NCBI GenBank assembly: GCA_905116865.2
Contig: CAJHNH020006113.1
Location: 363,445-427,444 of the forward strand
Length of the DNA: 64,000 bases
Source: Candidula unifasciata
Taxonomy: Eukaryota > Mollusca > Gastropoda > Stylommatophora > Geomitridae
Direction: 5' to 3'
Shown here in pieces: positions 42,901 through 57,700 of the stretch (positions within the stretch are counted from its first letter, which is position 1; each line of letters starts with the position of its first letter). The notes below the pieces were generated by a model. The model was not told the origin of the DNA. It was given only the letters and a program-made list of their open reading frames with translations, and did not search any database. The position numbers and the translations under genes were made by a program.

Positions 42901-45675
42901 TGTGTGTGCTTTTGTGCCTGAGAGTTTGTGATTGTTTGTGCATATATGCATGTGAGTAGTTTTGTATTTATTGTATAACAGTGTTTGTCTTTGTGTTATT
43001 CTTTTATGATTTACGACACTTGCTGAAAATGTTTTGTGCTTTTTTTTATTTTTAAATTGCTTCTTTTGCTAATTGTCCTTAACTGTATTTCATTTTTCAA
43101 TCTATCACTTGTTTTGTGTATAAACATTGTTGCTGAAGGAAAGAAAAATAAGAACGTTTTAACCATATTTTAAAAAAAAAGGCAGACAGCGATACAAGTG
43201 GGAGACTGACCTTAAGAGGTGGACTACCAACAGTCTGAGTGAGTGTACAAGCTGGATAAAAGACATACCTTGTTTGAGATCCTTTATTGTGGAGGTGGCA
43301 CCTGATTGTTTGACTACCTCTCTGCTTATTACTCAACCACGTTTGTTCCTTCCTGTCGCCCTAATAGGTTTGTGCACTAACATTGTTTCCATGACTTTGT
43401 TGGCAGTTCTTGTTGCTGTGTAAGCAGCAGGAGTTTCTGAGTCTGCCGGTGGACAAGCTGGTGGAGATTGTCAGCGATGACGACCTGAACGTCACCATGG
43501 AGGAAATTGTTTACGAAGCTTGCATGGCTTGGGTGGAAGAAGACCAGGACAGTCGCAAGCAGAGTTTAGCTGAGGTAGATTCAACTGTCGTTTATCTGGT
43601 TCATTTGCACAAATAGATTTCCTTTTTTACTGGCAGGGATCTCCTTGTGGGTCCAGGGCCCCGTTTGGGAAAGAAGTGGAATAGACCCAGTGTCTCTCCT
43701 CTAACAAGCATGTTGTAAAAGGCAGGTAATAGGTGTATGCTGAACTGTTAGGTTGAAAGTACAGATATCACAGTTTAGCTGTAAACCACAGCATGCTAAG
43801 TACTCTTGGGCAGCTGAAGAATGCTGAAAATGTTATCACGATCGACATCACTTACATTAGGCATTGTCCATGCCTGCTCAGTCCTCCAATGCATCAGCCA
43901 TCCTTGTGTAGTTCTACTGATTGTTTCCATACCAAGGTGGTTATAAATTCTCCTATCTTGATTTAAAAAATGGCATAAAAGTGCTTTGCCAGACTTTATT
44001 CCCAGGTCACATAGTCACGTTAGTGTTGGAGACCCTTAATTATTCACCAGCCTAGTCCAGACAGCATGTGTTGTCACTATGTTATTTCTGTGTTATCTTT
44101 GTGTGTGGACTATCTCACAGTCCTCAAGAAAGAGAATAGGGGCTTTTGAGTTGAAATACTATAGAAAGTTTCTCAGAATATCTTTGACAAAGAAGAGGAG
44201 AAATACTGACATCTTGAAAGATCTGAAAATCAAGGAAGATTGGCTAATAAACAGCATCCTGTCTCGGAAGCTGAAATATTTTGGTTATATCAAACGCTAC
44301 GATGGATTGGAAAAAAATGATAGCAGACGGCACGATGCCAAGAAGGAGGGGCAGGGGCCAACCAACACGAAGATGGGCACAGGATATAAGTGACTCCTTG
44401 AGTATGAAAGTACATGAAGCAGGAGAGCTGGCGAGAGACCGGGTTTCTTTCAGGCAGACTGTGATGAGAGCGACGTTCTGCAAAAGATCTGCTACATGAA
44501 GATGATGACCTTTGTGTGTTATCTTGATATGTTATCCCTTGAGCATCCAAGTCCATGCAGAGTATGTTATCCCTTGACCATCCAAGTCCATACAGCGTAT
44601 GTTATCCCTTGAGCATCCAAGTCCATGCAGAGTATGTTATCCCTTGACCATTCAAGTCCATACAGAGTATGTTATTCCTTGAGCATTCAAGCCCATACAG
44701 TGTATGTTATCCCTTGACCATCCAAGTCCATACAGAGTATGTTATCCCTTGACCATCCAAGTCCATACAGAGTATGTTATCCCTTGACCATCCAAGTCCA
44801 TACAGAGTATGTTATCCCTTGACCATCCAAGTCCATGCAGAGTATGTTATCCCTTGACCATCCAAGTCCATACAGCATATGTTATCCCTTGACCATTCAA
44901 GTCCATACAGAGTATGTTATCCCTTGACCATTCAAGTCCATACAGAGTATGTTATTCCTTGAGCATTCAAGCCCATACAGTGTATGTTATCCCTTGACCA
45001 TCCAAGTCCATACAGAGTATGTTATCCCTTGAGCATTCAAGTCCATACAGAGTATGTTATCCCTTGATCATCCAAGACCATACAGTGTATTTTATCCTAT
45101 CACCAGGTGATGAGATGTGTCAGGTTTGCCAACATTAGCTCCTATTACTTCTGTGATAAAATCAAGACCAACCTGCTGCTGCGGGACAACCCAGAGATTG
45201 TGGCCTTGCTCAACACCATTACGTGCTACCATATGCTCAAGGTGGGAGGCTGTCACTTATCATCATCATCCTGTGGCACTGTTTATAAGTCGTATGTGGC
45301 CTACATTCTGTTTCTCCATTCCTTTCAATATTGTGGATGGATCCCTCACCTTTGACCTCTGTTTATCATAATTCCTTTGAGAGTTTTTCTTGAACATCTT
45401 GTCTTGTTAATTTTTTTGTTTGTTTCCTATTCCATTCCCTGTTTGGTATTTGATTGCTTGCTTTTTCACCGGTTGTGCCCAGTATATCACCACCCCTCCC
45501 CCTTCTCTCTCTCTCTCTATTTTAAGAGTGTATGTGTACGTGTATGTTCGGAGTGTGTATGATGTGATGTGAGTATGCATTATTGATAACATGGTCTAAA
45601 AGATGAGTGCTTGGAAGGGCCAAATATAAGACAGACCTGTGTGCCCAATTTATGACCCTTTGAAAAAAAAGTTTG

Positions 45676-45706
<31 letters not shown>

Positions 45707-48700
45707 CCTCCCTCATTACTGCTGTTACCAGTGGTTGTCGAGACCTTTCTCTGATTGTCGCTGATATTGCTGCTAGAAACTTTATATAATCTTGCTGTTG
45801 TTGGTTTGTCTCTTGTTCTCATGACTGTATTAGCTAAATGTATTTACTTGTGATGATTTCCTGTAATTGCCATTTCTTTGTGAAACTGTTTAAATCACTG
45901 CCATGGCTTGACTGATTCGCATAGCTTGAGACAGTTTGACTGTCACAGCTTGAGACTGTTTGAATGATTGTCATAGCTTGAGACAGTTTGAATGATTGTC
46001 ATAGCTTGAGACAGTTTGACCTACTGTCACAGCTTGAGACTGTTTGACTGACTGTCATAGCTTGAAACATTTTGAATGATTGTCAAAGCTTGAGACTGTT
46101 TTGAATGATTGTCATAGCTTGAGACAGTTTGAATGATTGTCATAGCTTGAGACAGTTTGAATGATTGTCATAGCTGGAGACAGTTTGAATGATTGTCATA
46201 GCTTGAGACAGTTTGAATGATGTCATAGCTTGAGACAGTTTGAATGATGTCATAGCTTGAGACAGTTTGAATGATTGTCATAGCTTGAGACATTTTGAAA
46301 TATTGTCTTAGCTTGAGATAGTTTGAATGATTATCATAGCTTGAGACATTTTGAATGATTGTCATAGCTTGAGACAGTTTGAATGATTGTCATAGCTTGA
46401 GACAGTTTGAATGATTGTCATAGCTTGAGACATTTTGAATGATTGTCATATTTTGAGATTGTTTGAGTGATTGTCATAGCTTGAGACTGTTTGACTGTCA
46501 CAGCTTGAGACTGTTTGACTGTCACAGCTTGAGACTGTTTGAATGATTGTCACCGCTTGAGACTGTTTGAATGATTGTCATAGCTTGAGACTGTTTGAAT
46601 GATTGTCACAGCTTGAGACAGTTTGAATGACTGACACAGCTTGAGACTGTTTCAAACACTAAAATAGCTTCAAAAAAATATGCTTAAGAAAATGCAGGCT
46701 AGGTTCATCAGACAGAAATAGATTGTATCATTAAGTACTTCACAAATGGCTGGCCCTACTATCTTTGTGCCAGATCATACGGGTGTTTGAGGAAACAAGC
46801 GTGCAGATTATCTTGCAGACACTGCAGTTGCTGTGGCTGTTTTGATACTGGGCAGAAGCAGTTTTATTAATGCCAAAAAGCATGATTCCATATCCCTGTC
46901 TAGGCTGATGGACAGGGGGGGGTGCAACTTGGATCTGCAAGAAATGAACATTTCACCAAAGGGAGAAGATGTTTTTTAATCAACACAGAACTGGCATCAG
47001 GAGTCATTTTACACTTGTGGGGATTCTGAGAAGGAGATGGGAGCACCTGTGGACCTGTCCGGAGTGCTGTAATGGTAATTCTCACTAATTGCTTAAAGCT
47101 GAATCATGGTCTTAGCTTGAGACTGTTTGAATCACTGTAGCATATTGAGGCTGTTTGAATCACTGTAGCAGATTGAGGCTGTTTAAATCACTGTAGCAGA
47201 TTGAGGCTGTTTAAATCACAACAGATTATAGGCTGCTTGAATCACTGTTACATATTAAGGCTGTTTGAATCACTGTAATATCTTGAGGCTCTCTGAAGAT
47301 ATTAGCATCTTTTTGCATTTCTACTGAAAGAAAGTGTGTATAAGTGTGTTGGTGCATGTTGTATGTATTATATCTGTGTAAGTTCTTTTCCTGTTAGAAT
47401 CGGCAGCATGAGATGGATGTGAAGCTGATGCCTCGTCGAGGAATGGTGTACGAGAGGGGTGTCATGATAATTGCCAACCCATACACGGAGGATGTGCTCA
47501 AGAAGTACAGCAGTATGGAGATGCTGCTGCCCAAGACGGGAGAGGTGATGCACATCTGTAAGCTTCCGCAGAGCTTGTACACACCAGGTAAACAATTGTT
47601 TGTTTGCCCAGGAAACAGTTGTTTGTTTACCTTGTGGAAATATTTGTCTCATATTTTTGACAAAAATTGTGCAGTCTCCACATTGGAATGTGGCAACAGT
47701 GTTTCTTCTACCAACAAAGGGAATACTATGTGATTTGATTCTGAAACCACTGTCTGAAAGCTTTGGTAACTGTCTTTTTTCTACACTGCCCACAGCAGGA
47801 GTCAAACTCTGGTAAACCTTGAGTGTTGCATCATGAAATTCTTCAAACCCTGGTAAACCTTGAGTGTTGCATCATGAAATTCTTCAAACCCTGGTAAACC
47901 TTGAGTGTTGCATCATGAAATTCTTCAAACCCTGGTAAACCTTGAGTATTGCATCATGAAATTCTTCAAACCCTGGTAAACCTTGAGTGTTGCATCATAA
48001 AATTCTTGAAACCTTGGTTAACCTTGAGTATAACAATTCTTCTTCTTCTGTGTTCCTCCGAAGATGTGATTGAGTTGTGCCCATTTACAGTATTGCTGGG
48101 ATATTTGCACCTTTTGGCCCACACATCTTGACTTCTGCAGGCATTTATTGAGTTAGCTTTCCCCGGTCATCATGAAATGACTCTTTTCAGTTTCAGGGGG
48201 TTTTGTTTCAGAAACCAAAGGGTGGTATTGCCAGACATATAATAGGTGCATCCAGTGTTTATTGAACTTCTAGGTAGGAATCTATGTGTGATGCAGTCCT
48301 TAGGGCCGAAAGAGTTAACTAACTTCTAAGCCGTAGAGTCGCACTTGTTATGTTTATTTTTTTCTCCTGGTTATGCCTGTGTGTTGGGAAATGAGCAGGC
48401 AGAAAGACTGGCCGGTTCTGCACTGCTTGGTAGTGAACTGATGTATGACAAGCTGGGTGTTGTGAGGGCTCTTTGGGAGCGATTGAACTGTGAGGGGGCA
48501 CAGATAGATAATATCGGTCTGGGGATCTGGCCGGTGCTCAACAGGCCGGTGCTCAACAGACCGTTGCTCAACAGGCCTGTGCTCAACAGGCCGGTGCTCA
48601 ACAGGCCATTGCTCAACAGACCGTTGCTCAACAGACCGGTGCTCAACAGGCCGTTGCTCAACAGACCGGTGCTCAACAGGCCGTTGCTCAACAGGCCGTT

Positions 48701-51700
48701 GCCCCAGAGGCCGGTGCTCAACAGGCCGGTGCTCAACAGGCCGGTGCTCAACAGGCCGGTGCTCAACAGGCCGTTGCTCAACAGGCCGGTGCTCAACAGG
48801 CCGGTGCTCAACAGACCGGTGCTCAACAGACCGGTGCTCAACAGGCCGGTGCTCAACAGGCCGGTGCTCAACACTCAGGGAGAAGCAAGACAGATATACA
48901 GTCAGACAGTTACTGGTGCCATCAGAACTGGAACTCTTTGCTTTGCTGCTGAAAATGGGGAAAGAGCGCTTATGGGGTTGTCTTGAGTGCTGTGATATCA
49001 ATTCTTAATTCAACATTCAACAACATGTTTATTTGTTGGCAAAATCAAATTTGAAAACAAAAGCAGATTAGGAATGATAAGAATATTTTTAACTGTAAGA
49101 AAAAATATCTAGACAAATAAACTCTTCAGTGGGAAAAAATCTGTTACTTGTTGTCAACATTCTTTTCTCCTCCTCTTCCTCCTTTCTTCTTCTTCTTTTT
49201 CTCCTTCTCTTTCTTCTTCTTCTTCTCCTTCTCTTTCTTCTCCTTCTCTTTCTTCTTCTCCTTTCTTCTCCTTGTTTCTTTAAAACTGCCGTTGCCATGT
49301 TGTGTTTTGCCTTACAGCTAGGCTACCTCTCCACTAGGACATCTGACTTCAGCAGAGCCGCAGTCTTGTTTATTTGTTGGCAACAGGCACACACACACAT
49401 ATACACACACACACACATAAAATCAATCAAAACCTCTGAATGTGGGGAAACTATCTAGACAGATAAATCAATCAAAACCCCTGAATGTGGGGAAACTATC
49501 TAGACAGAGAAATCAATCAAAACCCCTGAATGTGGGTAAATAACAAATCTCTTACTTGTCCACAATATTCTTATTCCCCCCCCCCCCCCTTAAAACTGTA
49601 GTTGATATTTAATGGTTTGGTTTACAGCTAGGCTGTGATATCTGCTCCTTTCCACTAAACCTATCTGACTGTAGCAAATCCTTAACTGCCATTTAAGATT
49701 TGTCTGTTAGTGTGATTATCTTCTCCCTCCTGCCCCCACCCACCCACAGTGGGCTCAAGAGCCCACACGGAATCCACACACTAGATATTAGTGTTGATGA
49801 CATTGAATCGCTGACAGACAGCATCATATTTCTCTTTAAAGGTGTTGCGTCTGCCGGAGACAATCTCATCTACCTGGGAGGTGGTGCTGTCCGTAAGATC
49901 AACTACCGAGGCTCCATCATGACCGAGGGAGTATCCCACAATTTCTACGTGTTTGACCAGACGGAGGCATCCTGGAAAGTCAAAGCTCGGATGCAGACGC
50001 CCAGATCCCAATTCTCACTTGTGATTGTGGACGGGTCAGTGATTGATTTGATCTGGTTTATGTGAAATTGTCTACACCCCATACACCATACATAAGTGCT
50101 TTCATTTATTTGGTTTTTGGTTTATGTAGAATTGCATGCATCATCATCATCATGAACCACTTCTGCCGTTAAGCGTCGTGGGGAGGAATAATTTGCGATC
50201 CAGTGCACGTTGGCTGCCACTGGCTATTGTCATGCCGTGAAGGCGTAGAGTGTCTTTAATGTTGTCGATCCATATTTTTCGCGGCCGTCTTCTTGCTCTT
50301 GTATTTGATCTTCTGAGATGTAGTGCTTGTGATGGTATTTGATCTTGCTGCATTCTAACGAGATGGCCAAACCACTTGATCTGCTGTTTCTCGATGAATC
50401 TAGTACAAGGTGTTGTTCCCACAATTTGCCTGATAGTTTCATTATTCACTCGATCTCAGATGGTTAGGTTGGCTGCTTTTCTCAGGCACCTCATCTCGCA
50501 GGTGGTAATTTTGTGTATATGGGCTTTAGATAGTGTCCATGTTTGGCACTGGTAGCTTAATGTTGGAATAAATACAACATCCATAATTGCTTTCTTTATT
50601 TAGTTTGGTTTGTTTACCTTCATTTATCTGGTTATAATAATCAAATGGCAAAATTAAGTAACATCATTTCATTAATATGCATGTTTAATAATCTTTGATG
50701 TTCCTTTGTTGTTCAGGTATGTGTATGCTGTTGGAGGACATGATGGAGCCGATATCCTGGCCTCGGTAGAGCGCTACGATCCTCACATTAACACCTGGAC
50801 AGTTGTTCATGCCCTACCTAAGCCCCTTCGGTTCATGACCTGTGTCTCGTACAAGGGCAGATTGTACGTTTTCGGCGGAGAAACAAAAACAGATATCAGC
50901 AACCAGGCTTGGCAGTGAGTCTCTGCATCATCCTTTATATCGTCATTTGTATCATTCTTTGTGTCATCTTTATATAATCATTTATTATCACCTTGTTGTG
51001 GTATTTATAGATCACATATGACTTGGACATTGACCAAAAAAAACACAAACTAATCGCCTGTGAGTTGAGATGTCTGAGAATGGTTATGAATAAAACCAGA
51101 AGAGATCGAGTGAGAAATGACGTGATCACAAGAACTGTTGGAACAACACCCATCGTCAAATTTATTGAGCCAAGAATCAAATGGTTTGGCCATCTAATGA
51201 GAATAAAACCAATGATGCCAGCAGCAGGAGCGTAAAACCTGAAAATCGCAACACCATGAGGCAGAGGAAGACGAAGAAGAATCTGGATTGAAGGAGTCAC
51301 TGACACCTTGAGACTGCATAACATCATAGCATATGAAGCGACTAGCACGCCCTGGCTCGGCTGCCGATCATCTGGTGAAGTCTAGCAGCAAAAGCAGATA
51401 TTGACAAAAGAAGAAGAAGACATATGCTTTCTTTTTCTCTATTCTGTTTTTGCAGTCTGTTCAATATCATGGATGGAGTTCAGCCCACCACCTTTGGCCT
51501 CTCTCACCAGTGTCCTTGTCTTGGACGTTATCATCTCCTCAGTCCATTTGTTTGTCATTTCAAAGCCTGTTTGGTGGTTGTCCTTGGTTTTCCTTTCAGG
51601 ATGTGCCTGTTATATCGCTATCTTTGTTGTCTTATCAGTGAAGAGACCAGTGGTTGTGCAGATAGTTTTAGTAGTTCTTCAGCTTTCACTGGCAAATGTT

Positions 51701-54700
51701 AACTGAAATAATGTTTGTTAACTGAAACAATGTTAACTGATATAATGTTAACTGAAATAATGTTAACTGAAATAGTGTTAACTTAAATAATGTTAACTGA
51801 AATAATGTTAATTGAAATAATGTTAGAATTTACAATATATACAAGTATTTTGGTTATAAAACAATTTGATTTTGAGAATTCCAGAGTTTGTTCAGGCTTT
51901 TAAAAGCTGCCGTTGCCTTGTCAGTGTATATCATAGACTCATTGTGTTTCCTCGGCCATTAGAATTGCTACCAACAAAGCTACACCGATCTGTTAGTTTA
52001 ATTCTTCTTTACTCTAGTGTAATATCACTTTTGTACTCATATATCAATTTTGTACTCATATATCACTTGTGTACTCATTTATCACTTTTGTACTTGTCTA
52101 TCACTGTTGTACTTGTCTATCACTGTAGTACTCATCTATTACTGTTGTACTCATCTATCACTTTTGTACTTATCTATCACTTTTGTACTTATCTATTTTA
52201 CTCATCTATCACTTTTGTTCTTATCTATTTTAAAGGACTTCATGTAGGTTGATTATGATTTAGATTGAGAGCTGAACACAACAGACTCTCCAAGCAGATG
52301 TATGGGAAAAGCAAGATGGAGGCTCAGAACAGTGCCCATGTAGACAGGCACCCTAGAACACCCACCATGTAGACAGACACCCCAGAACACCCAGCCTGTG
52401 GACAGACACCCCAGAACACTCAGCCTGTGGACAGACAACCCAGAACAGCATGTGGACAGACACCCCAGAACACTCAGCCTGTGGACAGACACCCCAGAAC
52501 AGCATGTGGACAGGCACCCCAGAACACTCAGCCTGTGGACAGGCACCCCAGAACACTCAGCCTGTGGACAGACACCCCAGAACAGCATGTGGACAGACAC
52601 CCCAGAACAGCATGTGGACAGACACCCCAGAACAGCATGTGGACAGACACCCCAGAACACTCAGCCTGTGGACAGACACCCCAGAACACTCAGCATGTGG
52701 ACAGGCACCCCAGAACACTCAGCATGTGGACAGGCACCCCAGAACACTCAGCATGTGGACAGGCACCCCAGAACACTCAGCATGTGGACAGGCACCCCAG
52801 AACACTCAGCATGTGGACAGGCACCCCAGAACACTCAGCCTGTGGACAGGCACCCCAGAACACTCAGCATGTGGACAGGCACCCCAGAACACTCAGCCTG
52901 TGGACAGACACCCCAGAACACTCAGCCTGTGGACAGACACCCCAGAACAGCATGTGGACAGGCACCCCAGAACACTCAGCATGTGGACAGGCACCCCAGA
53001 ACACTCAGCCTGTGGACAGACACCCCAGAACACTCAGCATGTGGACAGACACCCCCAGAACACTCAGCATGTGGACAGACACCCCAGAACACTCAGCATG
53101 TGGACAGACACCCCAGAACACTCAGCATGTGGACAGACACCCCAGAACACTCAGCATGTGCTGCAGATATGCTCTCTACATGCAGTAGAGAGCTCTCAGG
53201 TCTGACCAGTTAACCTTTGGGTGGAACTCAAGCTGTGTGGATCAGAGGAGGACGTATGTCGCACCACAGCCTTCACAGAGACATCAGAGGAGGACATGCG
53301 TCTCACCACAGCCTTCACAGAGACATCAGAGGAGAACATGCTCACACCACAGCCTTCACAGAGACCTGTGGTATTGTGTGGAAAAACAAGAGTTGGCCCA
53401 CTGCCTTCCAAAGAAAAAGCAGGTTGTAAGATTCGGCTAACTGGGGGCTTCCTTCAAAGTTGGAATGTATCTGCCTCAGAAGCAAGTAATCAACAGTTAG
53501 CATTTACAGTTAACATCAACAGTTAACATCAACAGTTAGCATCAGCAGTTAACATCAACAGTTAGCATCAACAGTTTGCGTTCACATAAGTCAGATCTGT
53601 AAAAAGGATGTGAATGCAAAACTCAATTCCTGAAACTGGACAATAGTGCAGAAATTGATGAACAACCAGAACTTTCTGTCAGAGATTACAGCTGATAAAC
53701 TAGAGGAAGAAGAAGAAGAAGAGACCTGTGGATTTCTCATCTAAATGAAAAGAAGAAGATTGTGGGAGATGGCACCAACACTTTGACATGTTTTGTAATG
53801 TGTGTTTTGCTCCACAGATATGATCCACAGTCCGATTGTTGGCTGGAACTTCCTCCAATGAAAACCCCTCGGGTTCTGGCTGGCAGTGTTGTCTTCAAAG
53901 ACAAGATTTACATTATAGGTGTGTTGATGTGACAAAAGTGTGCCAGTGTTATCTGGATGTTTTGTTGATGTGACGACTGTGTTATCTGGATGTTTTCTTG
54001 ATGTAATGACAGTGTGCCGATGTTATCTTAGTGTTCTGTTGATATATTTGGAGGTCAATATTGTATGACATTTGTTTGATATGATTGTATGCCAGTGTTA
54101 GATATGTTTCATTGATGTAATGACAGTTTGTCAATGTTTTCTTGATGTAATGACAGTTTGCCAATGTTTTCTTAATGTGACCGTGTTATGTTGCATTTAT
54201 TTGTATGTGAAGGAGCGCAGGTAAATATTGGTATGATTGTGTGTCCATGTTATATTGATGTTTTGTTGTTTTAATGTACCATTTTTAATTAGGAAGTTGC
54301 TGGAGTAAATGACTGAAAAGTTGAGTAAATATTGACAACGTTGTGCTGAGGTAACAATGATATGATGCCTCATACCATTCAGAAAGCAGTGTTGAAATCA
54401 CTGAATGTAAAGTTGCCTCATAAACCACCCAGCAAATACACAGCTGTTTTATTCAGAAAGTAAAGTACGGGACAATATTTTTTCGCTAGTCACACATCTG
54501 TTACTATTAGTATTGAAGCTCTGCGCTGGCTGCTGAAGATGAAGATGGAGTGCACATGGGATTGCCCCAGATGATTTGATGTAAATTCTTGACTCAGCTC
54601 AGCTCAACTCAGCTTAACTCAAATCGAGTGTATGATAAACAAGTCAGCTAATCAAAGACATATCTCAAATAAGACATTAGATGCTTGACTGGTGTTTCTT

Positions 54701-57700
54701 GTGACCATCCAGCACTCAGTGAATGTGGTCAACATCATGCCGGCCACCTTTACCTCCCAGGGCAATACCTGGCACCTGTTTAAGGCTGGGTCAACATGAG
54801 AGCCAAAGTTCATTGTGGAAATAACGTCTCAGTGCAGGTTCGAGCCTGAGACTTGTGGGCCAGCAGGCGGATATCTGGCCTACCACAACTCGTATTTAAA
54901 TATTACAGTGCAGGCCTGATAAGGAGAACTCACCAGGGACCCAAGAAATGGTCCTTATCAGAAATTCCTCTTTTCCAAATAAGAATTTAAACATTAAAAA
55001 ATTGCCAGAGATAAACAAATTGTTCTTTACAACAGAAATTGGCCACATACATGTTCATCTTAAGCAGTCTGCACTGTAGTACAGGGGGAAAAGATATTGT
55101 TGGGTAGATTCTGACATCAGTGGCATGGATCCTTTCTTGAACGTACCCCAGTGTTTTGTAGCCCTGTATATGAGTGAGTTCAGTCTTTGATAAGAGATTT
55201 TCCATATATGAATGACGTGACTTTGCTGGTTCCTCAGGTGGAAATGCTGCTCTCAGTGACAAGTGGAGGAAGGAGTACCTCCCGGAGCACTGTGTGACGT
55301 CCGTGGAGGTGTTTGATCCTGAAGCCTCTGTGTGGTCTGTGGGACCCTCGCTGGCTAATGCCCTTTGTGGAGCTGGTAGGTATATATGTCTTGTGTTTGT
55401 GTGACAGCTTTCAGCGGCCATGTATACTGCCACCTCTCTGGATCATTCCAGCACTCGGAAAAGGAGGGGGGTGTCTTGTTCTTCTCCGCATTGACCGGCT
55501 GTTAACTCCTGCGCCCGCCTGATGCAAGATCTGGTTGTTCATCCTTTTCTTGACTTTTATTTTCTTCCAGAACTAGAGCTTTTGCATGTAATGTATATCC
55601 ATTTCACAGATTTGGCTTATTTGTTAAGTGACTGTTGGTTCCTTGCCCCTTAGGCAGCATACTGACTTCAGAGGAAACACTCTCAAAGAGGGGGGGGGGG
55701 GGGGCAGTGGGTTTGTCCCGGAATCCACATGGGAAATTTTGAGGGACTGTATTGCAGTGTTTAAGTGGGTTTTTTTTTACCTGGTTTTTTTTATGGAGGG
55801 CTACCAGAGTGGTTGGGGAAATGCCAATATGGTCTCATAACTCATTTAAGGGAAAATTCTAACTGCACCTCGTGGAGGATAGGCAACACACCACGGTGTG
55901 GCTAACACAGCTCTGAGGACCGAGTATCCACCGGTGTGGCTAACACAGTTCTGGGGACTGAGTATCCACCGGTGTGGCTAACACAGTTCTGGGGACCGAG
56001 TATCCACCGGTGTGGCTAACACAGTTCTGGGGACCGAGTATCCACCGGTGTGGCTAACACAGCTCTGAGGACTGAGTATCCACCGGTGTGGCTAACACAG
56101 TTCTGGGGACCGAGTATCCACCGGTGTGGCTAACACAGCTCTGAAGACTGAGTATCCACCGGTGTGGCTAACACAGCTCTGAGGACCGAGTATCCACCGG
56201 TGTGGCTAACACAGTTCTGGGGACCGAGTATCCACCGGTGTGGCTAACACAGCTCTGAGGACCGAGTATCCACTGGTGTGGCTAACACAGCTCTGAGGAC
56301 CGAGTATCCACCGGTGTGGCTAACACAGTTCTGGGGACCGAGTATCCACCGGTGTGGCTAACACAGCTCTGGGGACCGAGTATCCACCGGTGTGGCTAAC
56401 ACAGTTCTGGGGACCGAGTATCCACCGGTGTGGCTAACACAGCTCTGAGGACCGAGTATCCACCGGTGTGGCTAACACAGTTCTGGGGACCGAGTATCCA
56501 CCATTGTGGCTAACACAGCTCTGAGGACCGAGTATCCACCGGTGTGGCTAACACAGTTCTGGGGACAGAGTATCCACCGGTGTGGCTAACACAGTTCTGG
56601 GGACCGAGTATCCACCGGTGTGGCTAACACAGCTCTGGGGAACCGAGTATCCACTGGTGTGGCTAACACAGCTCTGAGGACCGAGTATCCACCGGTGTGG
56701 CTAACACAGTTCTGGGGACCGAGTATCCACCGGTGTGGCTAACACAGCTCTGGGGACCAAGTATCCACCGGAATAAGTGGACAACTCTGCAGCTGATCAG
56801 AGCAGGACACTCACTTGTCCTGACTGTCGGAAATTACTGTCAAAGGTAGAGGTAAAAGAACCCCATGTGGATGTGGAAGGCAATGGGAAACCACTACTTA
56901 TCTTCCCAGGTTTTCAGGCACAATTACAGATTTAATTCATTAAACGACGTCAGTGGATGTCTTCAGACAGCCTTGTCTGGTAAGGACTGTCAGAATTGAT
57001 CAAGAACACCAAAGACCAAGATCTGTGGAGATGCATGAACGCCAGCTGTCAAGGCACTTGATAATGATGACCTCAGGGTGTCCCTAATGTCTGCACACAT
57101 AGGACATAAAGAGTGACTGTTAAGATTTGCGGCAGTGGGAATTTATTACATCGACTTCACATTAATTTGTAAAGCGCATCAACGTTTACGTTGCAAATAA
57201 TGGAGATGAAATTGATATGTATGAAGATGCTATCATAGCTCTAATGGACTTGTCTGATGTGCAGTGAGAATAATCTATTAACCAACTAACTTTTGATGCA
57301 TTATTCTTCCCCGTTTGGGTTCCAGGGCCCTATTAAAGGGAAAACAAGAATAGACCACACTGCCTACCCAAAAGATGTCATAAGAGTCGACTAATTGGGA
57401 GCTTCCTTCAAAGTCGAAGTGCATCTGCCTGAGAAGCAAAGAACTAGCAGTCTGCATAAAAATGAGTCAGATCTGTAAAACGGATACACATGCAACACTC
57501 AGGTTCTGGAACAGGACTGCATTTCAGAAGTGGACAAACAACTGGAACTTTCCGCCAGATTTTACAGCTGGTGAACGTGAAGAAGAAGATACATTATTTA
57601 ATATTTCAGTTGAATAAAGTGTCGTTAATAAATTATATTTCTTGAAAGTATTCTCACCATTGTCTGTTTTACCTCCAGGAGTGGTAAAGTATGGAGAAAC

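Noticed and set aside
51424..51706. Open frames in all three plus frames after the LINE remnant
   Set aside because: About 60-100 codons each, no domain, inside kelch-like intron 8 without matching splice phases.
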